Positions 1 through 8,496 of a DNA stretch of 64,000 bases are shown here, piece after piece. The DNA comes from JAFAXD01 sp963816775. Lineage in GTDB: Bacteria > Pseudomonadota > Alphaproteobacteria > Rhizobiales > Xanthobacteraceae. The position numbers and the translations under genes are program-made. The stretch is from contig CAWFLX010000027.1 of the NCBI GenBank assembly GCA_963816775.1, forward strand, positions 10,250-74,249, in the 5' to 3' direction. Within the stretch, counting starts at the first letter, position 1. Every line of letters begins with the position of its first letter. The notes below the pieces were generated by a model. The model worked only from the letters and a program-made list of their open reading frames with translations, had not been told where the DNA came from and made no database searches.

Positions 1-485
1 TCTCGATCCCGTTGAGCGATACGTTCGCCTACCCGGCCTACCGGTTGTTCGTCTGCGCCATCGGTATCGCGTTTGCGGTCGGCGTCAGTCTGGTGATGGC
101 GCGCACCCGCATCGGCATGATGCTGCGCGCCAGCGCCGAGAACCGCCCGATGGCGCGCGCGCTCGGCGTCAACGCCAAGCGCATGTATCTCGGCGTCACC
201 GCGGCGGGCATCGCTTGTGCGGTGCTGGCCGGCGTGATCGCAGCGCCGATCGCCTCGGTCTATCCCGGCATGGGCGATCAGGTCCTGATCCAGTCGTTCG
301 TGGTGATTGTGCTCGGCGGCATCGGCTCGCTTCCCGGCGCGCTCGTGGGCGCGATGCTGCTCGGATTGGTCGACGCATTCGGCAAGCAATTCTTTCCGAA
401 CTTCGCGGCGTTCCTGGTCTATGCGGCGATGATCGCGGTGCTGATCGCGCGGCCGCAAGGCCTGTTTCGGGGAACCGGCACGTGA
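1..485 (+). CDS. livH: Branched-chain amino acid-type ABC transporter permease, LivH family (5' end outside window)
   Basis: This is the C-terminal part of an inner-membrane permease of the hydrophobic amino acid transporter (HAAT) type. The reading frame is open to the left edge, so the start is missing. Hydrophobic membrane segments alternate with the short loop GVNAKRMY, a typical LivH coupling loop that contacts the ATPase, and the later VLGGIGSLPGALVGA stretch is a family hallmark. It overlaps livM by 4 bases (GTGA), so translation is probably coupled. Lying upstream of benzoyl-CoA box genes, the importer more likely carries an aromatic acid than leucine; that substrate is inferred from context only. 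Confidence 0.9.
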   Translation, partial: SIPLSDTFAYPAYRLFVCAIGIAFAVGVSLVMARTRIGMMLRASAENRPMARALGVNAKRMYLGVTAAGIACAVLAGVIAAPIASVYPGMGDQVLIQSFVVIVLGGIGSLPGALVGAMLLGLVDAFGKQFFPNFAAFLVYAAMIAVLIARPQGLFRGTGT

Positions 486-1444
486 GCCAGGATCGCGTCG
501 ACGCAAGTTTGCTGATCCTGCTGGCAGTGGCGGCGCTGCTGGTGCCGTTCGTCTGGTCGGGCTACGAGATCAAGCTTGCCACCACCATCACGATCCAGGC
601 GGGTCTCGCGATCGCGCTCGGGTTCGTGGTCGGTCCGGCCGGGCTGATCAGCCTCGGCCACGCCGCGTTCTATGGAGTTGCGGCCTATCTGTTCGCGATG
701 GTGGCGGCGGAGTCCGAGCCCGCCAACGTGTTCACCACCGCGCCGATCGCGATCCTCGGCGCTGCCGCGCTGGCGGCCGTGGTCGGCGCGGTGTCGATCC
801 GCTCGCGCGGGCTCTATTTCATCCTGATGACGCTGGCATTCGGCCAGCTCGGCTATCACTTCTTTCACGATACCGGGATCGGCGGCAGCGCGGACGGCAC
901 CTACATCAACTTCCGTCCGGAACTGCGCCTGCCCGGCCTCGCGATCAGCCTCGATAAAGCGGCAAGCTTCTATCAGTTTGTATCGGTCGTGGTGCTGGCG
1001 GTGGCCGTGCTGGCCTGGTGGCTGCGGCGTTCGGCGTTCGGCAGCATCCTGGTTGCGGCGCGCGACAACGAAACGCGCACGCGGGCGTTCGGCTACTCGC
1101 CCTATCTGATCCGCCTCGTGGCCTTCGTCATCTCCGGCGCGATGGCGGGGGCGATGGGATATTTGACCGCCGCGCAGCACGGATTTGTCGCGCCGCAGAT
1201 GCTGGCCTGGCAGAATTCCGCAACTGTGCTGGTGATGGTGCTGATCGGCGGCAAGGATACGACCTCCGGGCCGGCGCTCGGCGCGATCCTGCTGCTGCTC
1301 GCCGAGGAAGTGCTGCAACGCACGACCGAGCACTGGCTGATCGGCGTCGGCCTGATCATCGTCGCGCTCGTGATCACGGCGCCCAACGGCATCGTGCCTT
1401 ACCTGGCGCAGGCGCTCCGTTCAAAGCGAGTCCAGCATGCCTGA
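482..1444 (+). CDS. livM: Branched-chain amino acid-type ABC transporter permease, LivM family
   Basis: This is the second membrane permease of the HAAT importer, about 320 residues with roughly eight to ten hydrophobic segments. The frame stays open upstream to 215, but the GTG at 482 overlaps the livH stop as GTGA and begins where homology to LivM would begin, so I take it as the start. The segments GPAGLISLGHAAFYGVAAY (near residue 55) and ARDNETRTRAFGYSPY (near residue 195, the coupling helix facing LivG/LivF) are characteristic of LivM. The gene ends 8 bases inside livG. Substrate is unknown; the neighbouring box genes suggest an aromatic carboxylate. Confidence 0.92.
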   Translation: MSQDRVDASLLILLAVAALLVPFVWSGYEIKLATTITIQAGLAIALGFVVGPAGLISLGHAAFYGVAAYLFAMVAAESEPANVFTTAPIAILGAAALAAVVGAVSIRSRGLYFILMTLAFGQLGYHFFHDTGIGGSADGTYINFRPELRLPGLAISLDKAASFYQFVSVVVLAVAVLAWWLRRSAFGSILVAARDNETRTRAFGYSPYLIRLVAFVISGAMAGAMGYLTAAQHGFVAPQMLAWQNSATVLVMVLIGGKDTTSGPALGAILLLLAEEVLQRTTEHWLIGVGLIIVALVITAPNGIVPYLAQALRSKRVQHA

Positions 1445-2183
1445 GCCGGCGCTGCGCGCCTCCAACCTGAGCAAATCATTCGGCGGTCTGGTCGCGGTCG
1501 ATCGCGTCAACCTCGATTTGTTTCAAGCCGAGGTGCATGCGGTCATCGGCCCGAACGGCGCCGGCAAGACCACGCTGCTGGCGATGCTGGCGGGCGACCT
1601 TGCGCCGAGCTCCGGCACGATCGAGCTCGCCGGACACGACGTGACCAGACAGAGCGTCGAGGCGCGCACGCGCTCCGGCATCGGGCGAACGTTCCAGCGC
1701 AGCGCGGTGATCCCGCGGTTTGCGGCGCTCGACATGGTGCGGCTCGCCGCGCTCAACAACGCGGGCCTCGCGCTGCTGTCGTCGCTGTCGGCGAACAAGC
1801 CCGCAACGGCGCGCGCACGCGCGGCGCTCGGGCGGGTCGGACTTGCGGAACGCGAAAGCGTTGCCGCCGACGTGCTCAGCCACGGCGAAAAACGCCGGCT
1901 CGAGATCGCCGCGGTGCTGGCGCTCGAACCCAAAATCCTGCTGCTGGATGAGCCGCTGGCCGGTCTCGGCGCCGACGAGAGCCGCGACGTGGTGGCGCTG
2001 ATCGAAGGTCTCAAGCGCGACTGCGCCATCATGCTGATCGAGCACGACATCGACGTGGTGTTTGCGCTCGCCGACCGCATCACGGTGCTCGACAACGGCC
2101 GCATGATCGCATGCGGCGCGCCCGCCGAGGTTCGCGCCAGCGAAGCCGTGCAGCAGGCCTATCTGGGCCTCGATCAGCCGTGA
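1437..2183 (+). CDS. livG: ABC transporter ATP-binding protein, LivG family
   Basis: This is one of the two cytoplasmic ATPases of the HAAT importer, 248 residues. The Walker A motif GPNGAGKTT is at about residues 38-46, a signature-like LSHGEKRRLEIA near 143, and Walker B ILLLDEPLAGL near 163. The following IMLIEHDIDVVFALADRI carries the switch histidine. The signature motif LSHGE replaces the canonical LSGGQ, as is common in LivG proteins. The ATG lies 8 bases before the livM stop, and the 3' end overlaps livF by 4 bases (GTGA), so all four transporter genes look translationally coupled. Confidence 0.92.
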   Translation: MPEPALRASNLSKSFGGLVAVDRVNLDLFQAEVHAVIGPNGAGKTTLLAMLAGDLAPSSGTIELAGHDVTRQSVEARTRSGIGRTFQRSAVIPRFAALDMVRLAALNNAGLALLSSLSANKPATARARAALGRVGLAERESVAADVLSHGEKRRLEIAAVLALEPKILLLDEPLAGLGADESRDVVALIEGLKRDCAIMLIEHDIDVVFALADRITVLDNGRMIACGAPAEVRASEAVQQAYLGLDQP

Positions 2184-2890
2184 CCGCGCTGCTGCAGACC
2201 GAGCGCTTCGAGGCCGCGTATGGGCCGGTGCCGGTGGTGCGCGGCGTCTCGCTCGAGGTGGCGGCCGGCGATGTGGTTGCGCTGCTCGGCCGCAACGGCA
2301 TGGGCAAGACCACGCTGATGCGCGGCCTGATCGGACTTGCGCCGGTGCGGCGCGGAACCGTCAGGTTCGCCGGCACGGACATTATTAATGCGCCGCCCGA
2401 GGCAATCGCCCACGCCGGAATTGGTTACGTTCCGGCCGGGCGCGAGATTTTCGGCACGCTGTCGGTGCGCGAAAATCTGCTGATGTGCGCGCGCCCCTCG
2501 TCGGATGGCGCGAGCGCCTGGACGATCGACAAGGTGCTGGCGCTGTTTCCGCGGCTTGCTGAGCGTCTCAGCAACGGCGGTCAGCAGTTGTCCGGCGGCG
2601 AGCAGCAGATGCTTGCGATCGGCCGCGCACTGATGACGAACCCGCGCCTGCTGCTGATCGACGAAGCCACCGAGGGCCTCGCTCCGCTGATTGCGCGCGA
2701 TATCTGGGCACGGCTTCGCGAGATTTGCGCGAGCGGCGTCGGCGCCATCATCGTCGATCGCGACGTCAAACGCCTTGCGCAGATCGCCGGACGCGCGATC
2801 GTGCTGTTCCGCGGCGAAGTCGCATTCGCCGGCGCGCCGGCGACGCTCTTGGCCGACAGCGCGATGATGGCGAAGTACGTCGGATTGTAG
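2180..2890 (+). CDS. livF: ABC transporter ATP-binding protein, LivF family
   Basis: This is the second ATPase of the importer, about 236 residues from the GTG at 2180, chosen because it overlaps the livG stop (GTGA); the frame is open further upstream. Walker A GRNGMGKTT sits near residues 38-46, the signature LSGGEQQMLAIGRAL near 135, and Walker B LLLIDEATEGL near 156. The LivF-type Q-loop region GYVPAGREIFGTLSVREN is present. Its TAG stop is the first three bases of a palindromic element (2888-2978), which suggests the element may also serve as a transcription end. Confidence 0.92.
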   Translation: MTALLQTERFEAAYGPVPVVRGVSLEVAAGDVVALLGRNGMGKTTLMRGLIGLAPVRRGTVRFAGTDIINAPPEAIAHAGIGYVPAGREIFGTLSVRENLLMCARPSSDGASAWTIDKVLALFPRLAERLSNGGQQLSGGEQQMLAIGRALMTNPRLLLIDEATEGLAPLIARDIWARLREICASGVGAIIVDRDVKRLAQIAGRAIVLFRGEVAFAGAPATLLADSAMMAKYVGL

Positions 2891-2978
2891 GATGGGTTGA
2901 CCCCGCACTTGATGCGGGGGAAACCCATCAGCTCAAATCGTATCGCCGTGATGGGTTTCGCAAGCTCAACCCATCCTA
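2888..2978. repeat. Nested palindromic (REP-like) element between convergent genes
   Basis: The outer arms TAGGATGGGTTGA (2888-2900) and its exact reverse complement (2966-2978) enclose a second pair, GAAACCCATCA (about 2920-2930) and TGATGGGTTTC (2949-2959). Inside the left half is a perfect 7-bp GC-rich hairpin, CCCCGCA/TGCGGGG (2901-2919). Elements with GATGGGTT-type ends are frequent intergenic repeats in Bradyrhizobium-like genomes. The element lies between livF and the convergent nepR-like gene and supplies both stop codons. It may act as a bidirectional terminator or mRNA stabiliser, which is inference. Confidence 0.8.
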
Positions 2979-3206
2979 CTGCTCAGTCTCCTTCGCCGTG
3001 TCAGGCTTCCGCTCGGCGGCCGGCTCGGACTTGTTGTCGAGTTGGCGCAGCAGCTCGGCCATGCGGTCGGGGATCGGTTCCGAGAGATCATAGTAGCGGC
3101 GCAATCCGCGGCCGATGCTGGTCCGAATAGCACGCTCGTAGAAAGACGGGCCTGTATCGCGATCTCCCGAATCGGCTTGGTCATCGGGGTCACGTCTGGA
3201 TCGCAT
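2976..3206 (-). CDS. NepR-like anti-sigma factor family small protein
   Basis: This is a 76-residue protein whose middle carries the NepR signature: IGRGLRRYYD followed by SEPIPDRMAELLRQLD (about residues 32-59). In NepR these two helices bind the EcfG sigma factor and are sequestered by phosphorylated PhyR in the alphaproteobacterial general stress response. The frame is open further upstream, but the ATG at 3206 has GGGGGAGAG about 6-8 bases ahead and gives a NepR-sized product. No phyR, ecfG or sensor kinase gene is nearby, so this would be an orphan paralogue. The tail after residue 60 is charged and probably disordered. The stop falls in the adjacent palindrome. Confidence 0.65.
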   Translation of the reverse strand: MRSRRDPDDQADSGDRDTGPSFYERAIRTSIGRGLRRYYDLSEPIPDRMAELLRQLDNKSEPAAERKPDTAKETEQ

Positions 3207-3369
3207 TGGCGCTCTCCCCCCGGCGGCGGGGTCCAATAACGCGAGTCGATCAAACCATATTCGTTTCGCAAACGGAACCCCGCGCTGCGTCGCGGCGATC
3301 GAGCGGCGTGCTTGTCGGTACTTCTCGCACTCGATAAGTTCGTTGCATAGCGGCTGCGCGGTTCTCTCA

Positions 3370-4170
3370 ATGCCTTCCCTGCCAGACACCGGAACGCTCG
3401 ATCTCGGCGATCAACAGCTTGAATACCGCTGGATCGGACCTGATCCGAGCGCTGCGCCTACGCTCGTGCTGCTGCACGAAGGGTTAGGATCGGCCGGCTT
3501 GTGGGGCGATTTTCCCGACCGGCTGACGGCTACAACCGGTCTGGGGGTGTTCCTCTACTCACGCGCGGGCTATGGCGCTTCGAGCACGATCGCGCTCCCG
3601 CGCCCGCTCGACTACATGCACCACGAAGCCAAGCAAGTATTGCCGAAGGTCCTGTGGGCGATCGGGTTCCAGCGCGGATTGCTGATCGGCCATTCCGACG
3701 GCGCATCGATCGCGACCCTCTATGCGGGCAACACGCAAGATCATCGCGTCACCGGGCTGGTTTTGATCGCCCCGCATTTCTTCGTCGAAGACATGGGGCT
3801 TGCGGCGATCGCGCAAGCCAAGGTCGCCTTCGAGACCGGCGATCTGCGGGCGCGGCTCGCGCGCTGGCACACGGACGTCGATGCCGCATTCAAGGGTTGG
3901 AACGGGGCCTGGCTCGATCCGGGTTTTCGCGCCTGGGACATCACCGACGCGCTCGCCTACATCCGGGTGCCGGTCGCGATCATTCAAGGTGTGGATGACC
4001 AGTACGGAACGCAGCGCCAAATCGCGGTGGCCGAGGAGGAGTGCTATTGTCCGGTGGAGGTCACTTTGCTGCAGGGCGTGCAGCACACGCCGCAGCGCGA
4101 GGCGCCGGAGCGTGTGTTGCAGGTGATCGCCGAGTTTGCAAGGCGGACCTTGAATGACACCGCTGCGTGA
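3370..4170 (+). CDS. Alpha/beta hydrolase
   Basis: This is a 266-residue alpha/beta-fold hydrolase. The nucleophile elbow LIGHSDGAS places the likely catalytic serine at about residue 109. An oxyanion-hole segment LHEGLGSAGLW lies near residue 35, and a histidine in GVQHTPQREAPERV near residue 245 is the probable catalytic base. The ATG at 3370 is preferred over an in-frame upstream start at 3343 because the conserved N-terminal strand begins soon after it. Such hydrolases often accompany box benzoyl-CoA clusters, where a role in ring-cleavage product or thioester hydrolysis is possible, but the substrate cannot be read from sequence. Confidence 0.85.
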   Translation: MPSLPDTGTLDLGDQQLEYRWIGPDPSAAPTLVLLHEGLGSAGLWGDFPDRLTATTGLGVFLYSRAGYGASSTIALPRPLDYMHHEAKQVLPKVLWAIGFQRGLLIGHSDGASIATLYAGNTQDHRVTGLVLIAPHFFVEDMGLAAIAQAKVAFETGDLRARLARWHTDVDAAFKGWNGAWLDPGFRAWDITDALAYIRVPVAIIQGVDDQYGTQRQIAVAEEECYCPVEVTLLQGVQHTPQREAPERVLQVIAEFARRTLNDTAA

Positions 4171-4182
4171 CGGTGAAACCAA

Positions 4183-4680
4183 ATGCGGGCTACTCGCATG
4201 ACCATGGGTCGCTTCGGCCCCATCCTCGCATGGACTGCCTGCGCGCTGTTGGCGGTCCCGCTCGCAAATTGCGCCGGCAACGGACACGCCCGCTCCGACG
4301 AACGCGCCAACGTCTATCCGGAGAATTACCGCAACGACATGATCGGTTTTCTGCACACCTACATCAACGACCCGACGCAAGTTCGTGATGCCGCGATTGC
4401 CGATCCGGTTCTGCGGCTGGTCAGCGGCAGTCCGGACCGCGGCAACAGCCCATTGGACAAGATCAGCCGTTCGTTCGAACGCGGCACCGGTTCGCAGGAG
4501 CGCTACATCGTGTGCGTTCGCTTCAACGCGAAGGATCGCGACGGCCGCTACACCGGCCTCAAAACGGGAATGGCGGTCTTCACCGGCGGCCGCTTCGAGC
4601 GCTTCTACGAGCAGCGGCAAGGACCGTGCGATCAGGCGGACTACAAGCCGTTCCCGGAACTGGAGACGCTCGGCCACTGA
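4183..4680 (+). CDS. Predicted secreted lipoprotein, function unknown
   Basis: The N-terminus has a basic start, a hydrophobic stretch (ILAWTACALLAVPLANC) and a lipobox-like LANC, so the mature protein probably begins with a lipidated cysteine near residue 30. The mature part, about 135 residues, has no domain I recognise; it contains two further cysteines (in RYIVCVRFNAKDRDGRYTG and QGPCDQADYKPFPEL) that could pair. ATG codons at 4183 and 4198 are both possible starts. It follows the hydrolase by 12 bases and may be co-transcribed with it. Similar short lipoproteins are common in Bradyrhizobium-type genomes. Confidence 0.7.
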   Translation: MRATRMTMGRFGPILAWTACALLAVPLANCAGNGHARSDERANVYPENYRNDMIGFLHTYINDPTQVRDAAIADPVLRLVSGSPDRGNSPLDKISRSFERGTGSQERYIVCVRFNAKDRDGRYTGLKTGMAVFTGGRFERFYEQRQGPCDQADYKPFPELETLGH

Positions 4681-4711
4681 CGCGCGGCTGCGGCCATCGG
4701 TACCAATTGCC

Positions 4712-4760
4712 TTAAATAATAGAGCCCTTGAATGAATAGTTGACAAGGGCAATTATTATT
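4712..4760 (+). promoter_or_regulatory. Candidate promoter with palindromic operator for the MarR gene
   Basis: The inverted repeat GCCCTTG (4724-4730) / CAAGGGC (4744-4750) is extended outward by AT-rich arms (AATAATA on the left, ATTATTATT on the right). It overlaps TTGACA at 4740-4745, which fits a -35 box; the matching -10 near 4762 (TAAGTT) is weak. A symmetric operator covering the -35 of a MarR gene suggests autorepression, with ligand release turning on this gene and perhaps boxC/boxB. A Shine-Dalgarno-like AGGAGAG follows at 4775-4781. Confidence 0.5.
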
Positions 4761-4788
4761 GTAAGTTACGATTTAGGAGAGATCGCCC

Positions 4789-5301
4789 ATGGCGCGTGTG
4801 ACCAAGCTCGCCACCAAGCCGGTCCCGGCGACATTCGCGTCGAAGGTAGCCGCGCCGCGCGGGGAACGGCTCGCGCTCGGTGAACTCGACGAGCACATCG
4901 GCTATTTCGCGCGCCGCTTTCAGGTCTGGATTTTCCAGGATCTGATCAAGGCGCTTTCCGCCGCCGACATCCGCATCTCGCACTACTCGGTTCTGGTGAT
5001 CATCAAGGCCAATCCGGGTCTCGCGCAGTCCGAAATCGCGGACGCGGTCGGGATCGAGCCGGCCCGGCTGGTGCGCGTCCTCGACGAGCTTGAACGGCGC
5101 GGCTGGATCGAGCGCATGCGCTCGGCTTCCGACCGCCGCTCGCACGCTTTGTTCCTGACCGCCGACGGGCAGAAAGCGTTCGAGCGCATCAAGCGGCTGG
5201 CCCGACAGCACGAAGACAATGCGATCGCGCGGCTCGGACCCGCGAAGTACAAATCCCTGCTGCGGCTCCTCAAGGAGATCAACGAGGATCCGCAGGACTA
5301 A
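4789..5301 (+). CDS. MarR family transcriptional regulator
   Basis: This is a 170-residue winged-helix repressor-type protein. The recognition helix region SEIADAVGIEPARLVRVLDELERR (from about residue 81) and the wing RMRSASDRRSHALFLTADG are typical MarR features. It is preceded by AGGAGAG at good spacing and by an inverted-repeat operator candidate. Lying directly upstream of boxC and boxB it is the best candidate for their ligand-responsive control, perhaps sensing benzoyl-CoA or benzoate; this resembles the role of BadR (MarR) in Rhodopseudomonas rather than BoxR, which is an XRE/shikimate-kinase-like protein. The ligand is inference. Confidence 0.88.
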   Translation: MARVTKLATKPVPATFASKVAAPRGERLALGELDEHIGYFARRFQVWIFQDLIKALSAADIRISHYSVLVIIKANPGLAQSEIADAVGIEPARLVRVLDELERRGWIERMRSASDRRSHALFLTADGQKAFERIKRLARQHEDNAIARLGPAKYKSLLRLLKEINEDPQD

Positions 5302-5353
5302 TAAACTTCGACACGAGCGCGTCGAGGAAAGTCGCGTAACGGGACGAAACGCC

Positions 5354-7036
5354 ATGGCTGAACATCAATTGTCGAACGGTGCCGTGCGCATCGATTTTCA
5401 GACCGAACCGGCGCGCTATCGGCACTGGAAACTCGCCGTCGATGGCGAGATCGCGACGCTCTCGCTCGACGTCGACGAGGACGCCGGGCTGTTCGAGGGT
5501 TATCAGCTCAAGCTCAATTCCTACGACCTCGGCGTCGATATCGAACTTGCCGACGCTCTCCAGCGCCTGCGTTTCGAGCATCCGTCGGTAAAAGCCGTGC
5601 TGCTGCGCTCCGCGAAGAACCGCGTCTTCTGCGCCGGCGCCAACATCCGCATGCTGGCCGGCGCGTCGCACGCCCACAAGGTGAACTTCTGCAAGTTCAC
5701 CAACGAGACCCGCAACGCCATCGAGGATGCGAGCCGGAATTCCGGACTTTCGTTCGTCTGCGTGATCAACGGAACCGCGGCCGGCGGCGGCTATGAGCTC
5801 GCGCTCGCGGCCGATCACATCATTCTGGTGGATGACGGCTCGTCGGCGGTCGCGCTGCCGGAGCTTCCGCTGCTCGCGGTGTTGCCTGGGACCGGCGGCC
5901 TCACGCGGGTCACCGACAAGCGCAAGGTGCGGCGCGATCACGCCGACGTCTTCTGCACCATCGAGGAAGGAATCAAAGGCAAGCGCGCGGTCGCGTGGCG
6001 GCTGGTCGACGAGGTCGTGCCGCAGACGCGGCTCGAGGCGCGCGCACGCGAATGTGCCGGCGAGCTCGCGCGTCAGTCGAGCGGTCCGAGCGGCGCGAGC
6101 GGCATTACGCTCTCGCCGTTGCGGCGCAGCTTTAATGACGATGCGGTGGACTACGGGTTCGTGAATGTCGCGATCGACCGCGCCAAGCGCAGCGCCACCA
6201 TCACGTTGCATGGACCCGATCAGGCGCCGCCCGCAAGCGTCGATGCGATGACCGCGCTCGGCGCTGCGTTTTGGCCGCTGCAGGTCGCGCGCGAGCTCGA
6301 CGACGCCATTTTGCACCTGCGCAACAACGAGTTCGAGATCGGCACGCTCGTGTTCAAATCGGCCGGCGATGTCGACCGGGTGTTGGCCTACGATGCGTTC
6401 CTGGCCGACAACGCGGCGCATTGGCTGATCGGCGAGATTCGCGCGCTCTGGAAGAACGTGCTCAAGCGCGTCGACGTGACCTCGCGCAGCCTCGTGACCT
6501 TGATTGAGCCCGGCTCCTGCTTCGCCGGCACGCTCGCCGAAATCGCATTGGCCTGCGACCGTTCCTACATGTTGATTGGCCAGCGCGAGGGCGACAACAA
6601 GCCGCCCGCAACCGTGGCGCTGAGCGCGCTCAACTTCGGCGCCTACCCGATGAGCAACGATCTCACGCGCCTGCAATCGCGGTTTCTGGGCGAGCCGGCG
6701 CGCGTCGAGGAAGCAAAGGCCAAGATCGGCGCCAAGCTCGACGGACCGGACGCCGAAGCGCTCGGCCTTGTCACTTTCGCGCTCGACGACATCGACTGGG
6801 ACGACGAGATCCGGGTGTTCATGGAGGAACGCCTGAGCTTCTCGCCCGATGCGCTCACCGGCATGGAAGCCAACCTGCGGTTCGGCGGCCCGGAAACGAT
6901 GGAGACCAAGATTTTTGCGCGGCTGACCGCCTGGCAGAACTGGATCTTCCAGCGCCCCAACGCGGTCGGCAATGACGGCGCGCTCAAACGATACGGGACG
7001 GGGCAGAAAGCCGCATTCGATATGCGGCGGGTGTAA
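5354..7036 (+). CDS. boxC: Benzoyl-CoA-dihydrodiol lyase BoxC
   Basis: This 560-residue protein has the length and two-part crotonase architecture of BoxC, which opens the ring of 2,3-epoxybenzoyl-CoA to 3,4-dehydroadipyl-CoA semialdehyde plus formate. The first crotonase part includes RVFCAGANIRMLAG (about residue 90) and CVINGTAAGGGYELALAADHI (about 136), forming the CoA oxyanion hole. The second half contains GSCFAGTLAEIALACDRSYML. The ATG at 5354 gives the expected N-terminus (MAEHQ); the frame is open further upstream. BoxB follows after 14 bases, so the two are co-transcribed. Confidence 0.95.
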   Translation: MAEHQLSNGAVRIDFQTEPARYRHWKLAVDGEIATLSLDVDEDAGLFEGYQLKLNSYDLGVDIELADALQRLRFEHPSVKAVLLRSAKNRVFCAGANIRMLAGASHAHKVNFCKFTNETRNAIEDASRNSGLSFVCVINGTAAGGGYELALAADHIILVDDGSSAVALPELPLLAVLPGTGGLTRVTDKRKVRRDHADVFCTIEEGIKGKRAVAWRLVDEVVPQTRLEARARECAGELARQSSGPSGASGITLSPLRRSFNDDAVDYGFVNVAIDRAKRSATITLHGPDQAPPASVDAMTALGAAFWPLQVARELDDAILHLRNNEFEIGTLVFKSAGDVDRVLAYDAFLADNAAHWLIGEIRALWKNVLKRVDVTSRSLVTLIEPGSCFAGTLAEIALACDRSYMLIGQREGDNKPPATVALSALNFGAYPMSNDLTRLQSRFLGEPARVEEAKAKIGAKLDGPDAEALGLVTFALDDIDWDDEIRVFMEERLSFSPDALTGMEANLRFGGPETMETKIFARLTAWQNWIFQRPNAVGNDGALKRYGTGQKAAFDMRRV

Positions 7037-7050
7037 TCAGGAGGTCCACG

Positions 7051-8496
7051 ATGGACACCGATCGCGTCGATTACTCAACCAAGATCCCCAACAACGTCGG
7101 CCTGACCGAGGATCGGCAGGTGCTGCGTGCGCTCGAAGGTTGGCACCCCGGCTACCTCAGTTGGTGGAAGGACATGGGCCCGGAAGGCTTCCAGGAGGCG
7201 CTGGTCTATCTGCGCACCGCCTACGCGGTCGACCCGCGCGGCTGGGCCAAGTTCGATTATGTGCGGATGCCGGACTATCGCTGGGGCATCCTGTTGGCGC
7301 CCGCGGAGGAGAATCGCAAAGTTCCGTTCGGCCGCCATTTCGGCGAGCCCGCATGGCAGGAAGTGCCGGGCGAATATCGCGCCATGCTGCGCCGGCTGGT
7401 GGTGATCCAGGGCGACACCGAACCGGCCTCGGTCGAGCAGCAGCGCCATCTCGGCAAGACCGCGCCGTCGCTCTACGACATGCGCAACCTGTTCCAGGTC
7501 AACGTGGAGGAAGGCCGTCATCTGTGGGCGATGGTCTACCTGCTGCACAAATATTTCGGGCGCGACGGGCGCGAGGAAGCCGAGGAATTGTTGCGGCGCC
7601 GCTCGGGCAGCGAGGACTCGCCGCGCATGCTCGGCGCCTTCAATGAAGCAACGCCCGACTGGCTGTCGTTCTTCATGTTCACCTACTTCACCGATCGCGA
7701 CGGCAAGATGCAGCTGCATTCGCTCTCACAATCGGGATTCGATCCGCTGTCACGCACCTGCCGGTTCATGCTGACCGAGGAAGCCCATCACATGTTCGTG
7801 GGCGAGACCGGCATCACCCGCACGGTGCAGCGCACTTGCGACGCCATGCAAGCGGCCGGCATCGAGGATGCAAACGAGATCGCCAAGGTGCGCGCTCTCG
7901 GCGTGATCGATCTGCCGACCATCCAGAAGAAACTCAACTTGCACTACACGCTCTCGCTCGATCTGTTCGGATCGGAGGTCTCCACCAACGCCGCCAATTC
8001 GTTCAACTCCGGCCTCAAGGGGCGCTATCGCGAAACCCAGATCGAGGACGATCACCGACTGGAGAATGCGACCTACCCGGTGCTCAAGCTCGTCGACGGC
8101 AAGATCGTCAACGTCGACGAACCGGCGCTGACCGCGCTCAACATGCGGCTGCGCGACGATTACACCGCCGACTGCGTGAAGGGGCTGCTGCGCTGGAACA
8201 AGGTCATCACCACCGCCGGCATCAACTACGAGCTCAAGCTGCCGCACGTTGCGTTCCATCGCCAGATCGGCGAGTTCAAGGACGTGCACGCGACCCCGAC
8301 CGGCGACCTGATCGACGAAAGCGGCTGGTCCAAACGCAAAGCCGAGTGGTTGCCGTCCGCGGACGACGGCGCCTTCATCGGAAGCCTGATGCACCCGCAG
8401 TCGGAGCCCGGACAGTTCGCGAGCTGGATCTCGCCGCCGAAGGTCGGCATCGACAACAAGCCGGGCGATTTCGAATACGTGCGGCTCGCCGCGTAG
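7051..8496 (+). CDS. boxB: Benzoyl-CoA 2,3-epoxidase, diiron subunit BoxB
   Basis: This 481-residue protein is the oxygenase component that epoxidises benzoyl-CoA using electrons from BoxA. Diiron ligand motifs are visible: EEGRH at about residues 153-157 and EEAHH at about 243-247, on helices of a ferritin-like fold. A strong AGGAGG lies 7 bases before the ATG. The reductase gene boxA and the benzoate-CoA ligase are not in the window and may lie upstream of the transporter or elsewhere. A strong hairpin about 100 bases downstream probably ends the operon. Confidence 0.96.
   Translation: MDTDRVDYSTKIPNNVGLTEDRQVLRALEGWHPGYLSWWKDMGPEGFQEALVYLRTAYAVDPRGWAKFDYVRMPDYRWGILLAPAEENRKVPFGRHFGEPAWQEVPGEYRAMLRRLVVIQGDTEPASVEQQRHLGKTAPSLYDMRNLFQVNVEEGRHLWAMVYLLHKYFGRDGREEAEELLRRRSGSEDSPRMLGAFNEATPDWLSFFMFTYFTDRDGKMQLHSLSQSGFDPLSRTCRFMLTEEAHHMFVGETGITRTVQRTCDAMQAAGIEDANEIAKVRALGVIDLPTIQKKLNLHYTLSLDLFGSEVSTNAANSFNSGLKGRYRETQIEDDHRLENATYPVLKLVDGKIVNVDEPALTALNMRLRDDYTADCVKGLLRWNKVITTAGINYELKLPHVAFHRQIGEFKDVHATPTGDLIDESGWSKRKAEWLPSADDGAFIGSLMHPQSEPGQFASWISPPKVGIDNKPGDFEYVRLAA

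Noticed and set aside
419..1333. 304-codon minus-strand frame opposite livM
   Set aside because: Shadow of livM caused by high GC; rich in Arg/His/Gln and without any domain.
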